From positions 105,501,222-105,565,221 of the forward strand of contig NC_059075.1 in NCBI RefSeq assembly GCF_020497125.1: a DNA stretch of 64,000 bases. Reading direction: 5' to 3'. The notes below the pieces were generated by a model. That model did no database searches. It was not told the DNA's origin and saw only the letters and a program-made list of their open reading frames with translations. Below are positions 56,901-64,000 of this stretch, piece by piece; within the stretch, counting starts at the first letter, position 1, and every line of letters begins with the position of its first letter. The position numbers and the translations under genes are program-made. This stretch comes from Mauremys mutica (Eukaryota > Chordata > Testudines > Geoemydidae).

Positions 56901-59147
56901 GGATCAAACAGTGAATACGTTTTTCATTTCCAAAGTTTTTTTCAACAATTCAGATGATTGTTCGTGGCTAATATAGTTATCTGGGCTGACAAAGATCTAG
57001 AGGTTCAATTCAGTTTAAAAAAATGAACAGCCACTTGGTCATGGTCCCAACATTCATTGTCTTGAGTAGATAATTCTAGAAACTACAGCAAACAATTCAG
57101 CTGGTCCCATTAAGCAGAGCAAACATAAAATGGCATGTAAATAATCAGCCAATCAGGTTACAGTATCTTGCATCTGTGTGTGTGTGTGTGTGTATGTGTG
57201 TGTATATATATATAGCAAGTACAATAGAGATGGATCAGTTTCTATGTTATGCAATATAACAGTTTTTAAAAAAAATACAGAGGCGCACTGTTAATTACCT
57301 TCGTTTGGGTATCTCTGTCAATTACTACTACACAAACCTGTAACCACTATCCAAAGGGTTCATTCGTTTTAGCAATGTGTTGAAAAGATGGAATGCTTCA
57401 CCACTGCCAAAAACAGTTTATAGTAAGGACAATGCCCCTTTTTTCCTTACAGTGAGTCAGGTCACCTGCTGCCAATATTGGTCCTTCCACTTTGATGCCA
57501 GAATTGGTGTTTCTGGAGGCAGCAATGACAAGAAATGCTCTCTGATAGGCTACGTTCTCTCCTGCCTTGTGTATCTACTCATTTTGCATGCAATTTCTCT
57601 TCCCCCACCTCCTCCTTATTCCTTGGCCAGTCTCTTCCACTTACCCCCAATAACCTTGTAACACTTTGCCCATTGCTTCTAGCATTAGAGGTTAGCAACA
57701 GTTCAAGTATCTAATGGTAGAAGGACTACTAATGGAGAGCTAATGCTTGAAGCAGAGTAGAGCAGTGACTGTCTCTTTGTTGAGACCACACACTATGTAG
57801 CATGCGGGATAAAAAGTAATGCATCATTAGATTAGGGCTGTGAATCCAGAGTGCAATCTCTGCAGATTTAGATGAACCGTGTGCCTATTGTTTACACGCT
57901 TATTTACTTAGAGGAAACTTATCTTTGTAGTGCATAGCTTGAAATAAAGGTGCAATATGGGCATCAAAATAGAGGGCGGAACTCTCTTGATACACATTAC
58001 ATATACATTTTTGGTTTGCTAAAATTAAATCAGAAGTATTCACTAGTTGAATTCAGCATGACAACTGCAAAGTTATTTGCTATCTCAGAGGAACTGCAAA
58101 TGCATCTTGCCTTGATCATAAAAAAAATCTGAAAATTCTGTATTTCACACAACTTCATTCTAATGTACTCTTCCAGACTTTGCAATTGCTAGCATAAATA
58201 ACTGCTTTATATTTTATAAAAACCTGATTTTTAATGCAAGAGAAAACATAAAAGTGTACTATACACTCAACGTGTAAAAACAGATGAAACTGTAAAATCA
58301 ATTTTAAGATTTGCAGGGCAGAAAAAAATTCCTAAGCATTTGCTTGAGCTAAAAAGCACTAGTTATATACAAACGCTGCAAATTCCTATTTTCCAGGAAA
58401 AATGTTTATTTGTGTTTTACTGAAATCAGTTGGCATTGACATTCCAGACATAAAAAATGCCAATGTAAACTTGGTCACACTGTTAAATGCAAGGTATAAT
58501 GAATGACAAGCATTTTTTAGAAATCAAAGGTTCTTCTGTTTAATTACTATTTTTGTTAAGACACAAGGTTCTCAAATCAGAAAAACATATTTTATTGCTT
58601 TAAACATTACTGGCAATGGCTGAAATTTACAACCAAGCTGTTTTGAACAGAAGAGGATATTTCAATATTTTGAGGGATCCTAATCCAAGAGATTTAAGAC
58701 ACAAAGCAGTACTTTTATCTCTCAAAAGTAACTAAGGAACATAAATGGCATTCATCTCTTTTCCCCCCACATGTCAAACGAAGAATGCAAGTCTGATTTA
58801 CTGGTGTATGGGCCCACAGAAATCTTGCAAGCCAGTGCATAGTTAGTCAATATTTCTGCTGGCATTTTGAACTAATTTAGTCAATGGAAACATTCATTAA
58901 TAGCTTTTATTCCAAAAATCTGCATTAGTTTCTTTTTGTAAAAAATTAACCCTGGCAAGTATTAAAAATAAATATTTTAGGGTCAAACTAAAGCCTTGTT
59001 TTTCTATGCCCTCTCCTCCCTTTACATATTTTCTTGCTCACCAATAAGCAAATAAAAACAGAAGTTATACTATAAGAGGAGCTGAAATATTGAGGCAAAG
59101 GGGTGACCAGGATAGTAGAAAAACCGAACAAAATCACTGTAAATCAG
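53960..59147 (-). other. SPTY2D1 3' flank, probably including its 3' UTR
   Basis: AT-rich DNA. Several minus-strand AATAAA signals occur downstream of the SPTY2D1 stop (for example about 58905, 58590 and 58405), so the 3' UTR end is undecided. A (TG)n(TA)n microsatellite lies at about 57174-57213. No coding exon found. Confidence 0.55.
57174..57213. repeat. (TG)n(TA)n microsatellite
   Basis: A run of TG dinucleotides with one TATG interruption passing into TATATATATA. Confidence 0.9.
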
Positions 59148-59244
59148 TTAATGTGTCCTCAGCTTCTTTGCCTGCTTCTTACGTTTCAATTCCTCCTCTT
59201 CACGTCTCAGCTCTTCTAGGTCCTCTTGGACACCAAGTCTCAAA
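59148..59244 (-). CDS. SPTY2D1: SPTY2D1 last coding exon
   Basis: 97 nt: LRLGVQEDLEELRREEEELK followed by RKKQAKKLRTH and TAA. Acceptor TTGGCAG. The charged helix is typical of the SPT2 C-terminus. Confidence 0.93.
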
Positions 59245-62200
59245 CTGCCAAATAAGAGAAGATACTAAATCCTTTACACACTGCTACCCAGGAGACATTA
59301 ATGTGTATAACTCCTGCTCTTCTTTTCATGTAGAAAAAGTAACTAACCCAAATTTAGAGTTTAACTTAAAGTATTAAATACACCAAGTATTCAAATAATT
59401 GAAGTTTGGCATAAGATATTTTTCTTTTTAAATGAAAGCTGCATGGTACCCAGAATTTTAGGTTTGTTGGGTTAGAAAGATCTCTCTCCACTTGAAGGAT
59501 GCACAACAAGCCTGGGATATTTGGTTAAAAGCATTTTGGGGTAGAGAGAAAAAGATATTTTGCACAGGTGCTTTACAATTAATACAACTCTTCCCTTAGA
59601 TTTTTAAGGGGAGCATCTAAACCTTCAAAAACAGTTGAACAGGGAGATAAGTGATCAACACCGAAAAACCCTTGTTTCATGGTCCCAATCACACAATTTG
59701 GTGAAGAGCAGTTGCTGTGTAGCATTCAAGTAATCGATTGGACAGTTGATCCCCATAACTCTATATTGCAGGCTGACTAACTTTGTGGGAAGAGTAGCTG
59801 TACCTGGGGAAGCAATCAAGACCTACTGGCCAACCTTGGTGAGAAGTTGCAAGTATGCAATACTTAACACATCTTTTAAAGGACAACGTTAAGGCCCAAT
59901 AATGGAAACAGGAAACGTGCGCAACTCTGTCTCCATGTTTGAGTCCCAGTACTCAGTAGCTGGGGTAAAACACTGATTAGATTTTATAACCGCACCACAT
60001 TCACCTTCAAACCATGCAGATGATAAAAATCTACTACAGACTGTTGGCCTGTGTCATATATTGCCACTAAAGAGCTGCCCCAGATATGCATGACTGAAAT
60101 TCAAAAATCTGCTTCATTTTTCATTATTTTATTATTACTATATTTTGCATTTCTGTGTCTGGACAATGTTTATATATGCATTTACTAGTCAATTCCTTTC
60201 CCCAGCTCTCAAGAATTAAAAACATTCTACAATATTTAAATGATAAACCACAAGGCTTGTTAACATTTTTTGACTGGAACTATAAGACACTTATGGAAGA
60301 CATTTGGCCTTAAGTTTTATGTAAGCCCGTTTTCACAAAGTTTATATTTAGGACCAAATTTCACCTGAAAAATGTCCATTTTAACTCAGCTGCATGACAA
60401 AGGTTCTAGTAGTAAGCAGAAGAAAATTCTTACTAACAAAACTTAAATCTTATTCATACCTCCTGGCTTCCTCTTTCTGTTGCTCTTTCCAGCTGCTCTC
60501 CATGTAACGTAAGGCATAATCACTTTCATCTTTATATCTGAAAGAAAATACTTATATCTAATCCAATATAATGAGAAACAAAAATTAGAGCTAATCAACA
60601 CTAATACATATGGTTGAATTAAGAATAGGCAAGATTTTTTAAAATAAAAGATTATCCTGATAGATACCTTATTACATTTCTCCAAAAAATTAAACTCAAG
60701 TTTTAACCCGCTGAATAATAAGCATACTTTAACTTACTTAACCGAGTACTTGTTAACCCACGTTCAATAGTGAATTACAGAAAGCATGTCCTGTCCTATG
60801 CAGAACACCTGACACGGCTCATTCTGTTTTGTTTCTGTTGCAGTACTAACTATACCAGACCTGCTGTTGAAGGGTCCAGGTGTCCATAACAGCATAATAT
60901 GGAAAAGGCTGAAATCCTTCCTAGTATTCATTAGAAAATAAAAAAATGTATCCATATGATTTAGTCTTTGAACCACTAGCCCAACACTGTAAAAGAAAAG
61001 CTCTTGACAATATGCCAGGTTTTTTTAATCTCTTATTTGAATAGTTTTGCTCTTTTCCTCACCTGGGACTTTGGACTGTTTAGTTACCCACCTTCCTTCC
61101 CATCCACAAAAAAAGACAAATGAAAGTCAAGTAGAAACAAAGTAGGCATCTGCTTCCTCCTTCACACAATTCAACAGTTTGAGGGGGTCACCTCTTGTGG
61201 TTGAACTGTCATGATATTTTAATGACAGCTATACTGATAGGTAAGACAGCTGTGAAAGAACAATTGCAAGCAGAAAAGGATAATACTTCTTCACAAATCT
61301 TCAGGTCAAAAATGTTCACTTGACACTATTCACACTAATTAATTCATACAGTGGGTTGTGCTTACATGGCAGCTCTATTAGGGTTGCCACACTGTTAAAG
61401 AAAATGTTGTTTTATCAAGAAAAACTGAGGTTTTTGAAATATCATTAAGTTTAAAAATACACCTCTGCCCCGATATAACGCTGTCCTCGGGAGCCAAAAA
61501 AATCTTACCGTGTTATATCAAAATTCATGTTATATCGGGTCGCGTTATAACGGGGTAGAGGAGTATACCTTAAGAAAGGAGGCAGAGTATGAAACAAGGC
61601 AAATAAAAGGTTTAATTTCTGGGTCAGTGTGTCGCATATGTTAATTGCTCTATGAAACAAATATATCAGAGGTATGACCCTCTGACAGAACAGTTAACAT
61701 AAATTGAAGAGCTAGCTACAGAGCTTTACACTTGGGCAACAAGATACTATGATGTTGAATATAGAGCATAAATATTTAGAAGAGACTGTGAAATACTACA
61801 GGCTTCCATAGAAAGCATTAAATACCACAGGGCTGGAAATATGTATTGTCCGTTATCACATACGGCGACTCGAAGAATTGATAATTTTGTAATTTATGTT
61901 TCATTACTACAAAATTTTATATCATTCTAGTTTTTTAATCAAAATGTCATGTAATACCAAGTCAAATACCTTACAGAAGTCTAAATATATTATGCAACAC
62001 TATTACTATTATCAACCAAACTTGTAATCTCAAGAAAAAAAGAGATATCAAGTCAGTTTGATCTATCTTCCATAAAGCCATGTTGATTTGCATAACTGCA
62101 TTCCCTCCTTTAAGTGTTTGTTAATCGAGACCCATATCACCCACTCCAGTATCTTGCCTGGGACTCACATCAGGCTGCCAGGCCTATAATTACCCAGGAC

Positions 62201-62741
62201 ATCCCATTTACCCTTTTTAAAACTTGACACATCATCAGCTTTCTCCTCATCTTGGAACTTCCCCAGTGCTCTAAGACTTATTGAAAATCAACATTAACAG
62301 TCCAGTGAGCTCCTTAGCAAGCTTTTTAAAAAAATCTTGGAGGGTAGTTATCTGGACCTGATGATTAAAAAATGTCTAACTTTAGTAGCTTCTGTTTAAC
62401 ACCTTCCAGAAATACTTGTGGAATGGAAAGCGCGTAATCACCATGTGATTAGATGATCTCATGTTTCCCCCCCAAATACAGAACAAGAATATTATTGAAC
62501 CCTTCTGTCTTTTCTGATTATTGATAATTCTACCATTTCCATCTAGTAATAGACCAATAACATTGTCAGGATTCTTTTTGTTTCCAAAGTATTTTAAAAA
62601 GTCCTTCTTATTGTCCTTAATTCTGCTGGCTACAGATTTTTCCTTGTGTTCCTTTGCTTTCATTATCAATTTTCTATAATTCCTAACTTTCAATTTATAT
62701 TCATCACTGTCAACATCTCCTTTCTTCCATTTGTTATAGTT

Positions 62742-62783
<42 letters not shown>

Positions 62784-63392
62784 TTCACTTCCCCTCTAAA
62801 TCAAATTGGTTTTTTTAACCACCATGACCTTCCACCTCAGTTGGTGGATTGTGGAGCATTTAGTAAGATGTTTTTAAATGATCCTCAATTATCATTCACA
62901 TTTTTTCTGATTAAATTCTTCCTTCCAGCTGATTTGGCTCATAATTGTTTTCAGCTTTGTAAAGTTGGCTCTGTTAAAGCATCAAGTATATATATACACT
63001 ACTGGTTTGGACTTTCTTCTGTTTGCACATTTTAAATGTGATCAAGTAATGATCACTTGTAACTAAGCTACCATTAATTTTTAGTTCTGTGATCAGTTCT
63101 AGCCTATTAGAAGAAGCTGTAATAAAGAATTCCCCTAAAGTGTTTAACAATTTACAGTTTCAGAAGAAAAGAGCTGGTCAAACAAAATTAATGCAGGACA
63201 TGAAAATACTGTTACATCTTAATTTCTCTTACTTATTCCGATCATAGCCAAATATTTCTCGAATATGTTTTGATATTTCTTCCTGGGGTTGCCCTTCATC
63301 ATCAATGAAATCATCCATTTCAGAATCATATTCTTCATCATCTTCTATTTGCCTTTTATAACTTATAGGTGGAAGAGACGGCCTTGGAAGAC
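59148..63392 (-). CDS. SPTY2D1: SPTY2D1 (SPT2 histone chaperone), last three coding exons
   Basis: SPTY2D1 is the vertebrate SPT2, a nuclear histone H3-H4 chaperone linked to transcription and rDNA. Its C-terminal region binds histones. Seen: exons 63392-63233 (160 nt), 60537-60460 (78 nt) and 59244-59148 (97 nt, with TAA), all with AG/GT borders and agreeing phases. They encode the acidic EDDEEYDSEMDDFIDDEGQP, the core HIREIFGYDRN, YKDESDYALRYMESSWKEQQ and a basic, Glu/Arg/Lys-rich helix ending KKLRTH. These are the diagnostic SPT2 domain residues. The N-terminal and large middle exons lie beyond the right edge. Same strand as UEVLD, with about 20 kb between the SPTY2D1 stop and the UEVLD start. 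Confidence 0.95.
60460..60537 (-). CDS. SPTY2D1: SPTY2D1 second-last coding exon
   Basis: 78 nt: YKDESDYALRYMESSWKEQQ KEEAR. Acceptor TTTCAG, donor GTATGA. Confidence 0.94.
61460..61563. mobile_element. Mariner/Tc1-type MITE
   Basis: CACCTCTGCCCCGATATAAC at the left and GTTATAACGGGGTAGAGGAG at the right form inverted ends of over 20 bp, bounded by TA on each side. TA duplication suggests the Tc1/mariner superfamily. Too short to encode anything. Confidence 0.75.
61935..62740 (-). mobile_element. Degraded CR1/L3-type LINE fragment
   Basis: The minus strand reads, with stops and shifts, YRKLIMKAKEHKEKSVASRI then DNKKDFLKYFGNKKNPDNV and LLLDGNGRI, the segment between endonuclease and RT of CR1-like ORF2, followed by an RT motif resembling GNYRPxSL near 62170-62230. 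It lies in the same strand as SPTY2D1. Old and inactive. Confidence 0.75.
62742..62779. repeat. (GA)n microsatellite
   Basis: An uninterrupted run of about 18 GA units next to the LINE fragment. Confidence 0.95.
63233..63392 (-). CDS. SPTY2D1: SPTY2D1 third-last coding exon
   Basis: 160 nt: GLPRPSLPPISYKRQIEDDE, then the acidic tract and ISKHIREIFGYDRN. Acceptor TTTTTAG, donor GTAAGA. Confidence 0.94.
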
Positions 63393-64000
63393 CTAAAAAG
63401 AAAGAGTAAAAATATTTACAACTTCTGTAACCCATTTGTCACAAAATAATCTTCACTACTGAAATTATTATTTTTATTATTTTTCTATTTATGCTCCTCC
63501 CCATTACTTCTCTCCTTTTATTTCTCCTTGATAAATAAATGATTTCACTGGACTCAGTGCAGGTATATCTATGATTTGGAGTACAATTTGCAGCTCTGGG
63601 CCGCAAGACTGAGTTTTTAAAAAAACAACTGATTTGGACATTCCAAGAGTCTCAGCAAGAGGAAATATTTCCTCTAAGCTCCACGTACAAGCCAAGTTTC
63701 CCATCATTATAGTCAACTGCATCCCAGAGGAACTGCCAGGATGAAAGGTAAATGTATGCCTGCATACTTGCTCAACCGTGGAATTTCAAATACACTGATT
63801 TGCAAAAGTGCTATCCTATTTACAACTACAAAAAAATTTATTTTTTAAACTTCACTTCCCCATGCCAAAAAGGTACAGTAAATCCAGACAACACTTACTA
63901 CGCATACTTCACAGGTTTGTTGTAGGGCCTAATGTTTATGAAGTGCTTTGAAATCCTTGAACAGATGGCACTATTAAAATTTAATTAATCACAATTTTAA
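63393..64000 (-). other. SPTY2D1 intron, right edge
   Basis: Intronic sequence leading out of the window; nothing recognised. Confidence 0.7.

Larger units (their letters stand above)
60538..63232 (-). other. SPTY2D1 intron with MITE and LINE fragment
   Basis: Contains a 104-bp TA-flanked MITE (61460-61563), a minus-strand CR1/L3-type LINE fragment (about 61935-62740) and a (GA)n tract (62742-62779). The flanking parts are unassigned AT-rich DNA. Confidence 0.7.

Noticed and set aside
57174..57213. TG/TA tract as a regulatory Z-DNA site
   Set aside because: A plain microsatellite with no supporting context; no functional claim is justified.
1..64000. CRISPR-like arrays, tRNA or rRNA genes, prokaryotic operons
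   Set aside because: No regularly spaced repeats, cloverleaf with conserved boxes or rRNA signature found; the DNA is vertebrate.

Overview
This is vertebrate nuclear DNA, most likely from a turtle. The genes are split into short coding exons with GT/AG junctions. Promoters sit in CpG-rich islands. Between the exons lie a CR1 LINE 3' end with the turtle/archosaur-type tail, degraded MIR-type SINEs, many short hAT elements with 8-bp target duplications, Penelope-like elements and a Ty3/gypsy element. The turtle assignment is inferred from this repeat mix, not proven.

Three protein-coding genes lie head-to-tail on the minus strand, in the order known from other amniotes (SPTY2D1 - UEVLD - TSG101). 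On the right (59148-63392) are the last three coding exons of SPTY2D1. UEVLD is complete from 38544 down to 15204: twelve coding exons totalling 1449 nt (482 codons plus stop), all phases agreeing. TSG101 enters at 10218 with its first three coding exons and runs off the left edge. UEVLD is an N-terminal ubiquitin-E2-variant domain fused to an LDH-like domain. Its first three exons have the same lengths and phases as those of TSG101 (42, 85 and 66 nt), so the two genes are visibly tandem relatives. TSG101 is the ESCRT-I subunit that reads ubiquitin and PTAP motifs; UEVLD is a relative whose LDH half keeps the NAD-binding loop but lacks catalytic residues.

Mobile elements by region: CR1 3' end (7.8-8.4 kb) and several hAT fragments in TSG101 intron 1; a GC-rich 1.28-kb hAT-type element (10679-11959) just upstream of TSG101; a related copy nested inside another hAT element (17178-18899) in UEVLD intron 10; a nearly intact Ty3/gypsy element (24718-30244) in UEVLD intron 6; more hAT elements in introns 1-3; and between UEVLD and SPTY2D1 an LTR (about 41.3-42.0 kb), a fold-back Penelope-like element (43391-45104) and further hAT elements.

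The observations most worth a second look are: (1) the young gypsy element has a SCAN-like capsid region and integrase upstream of reverse transcriptase (Gmr1-like order); (2) a patchwork about 0.6 kb upstream of UEVLD is built from copies of UEVLD intron 9 (one direct, one inverted) and of a downstream intergenic segment; (3) the Penelope-like element is inserted as an inverted fold-back between 13-bp target duplications; (4) two CLEAR-type (TFEB-like) palindromes lie in the TSG101 promoter. I see no CRISPR array, operon or other prokaryote-type system.
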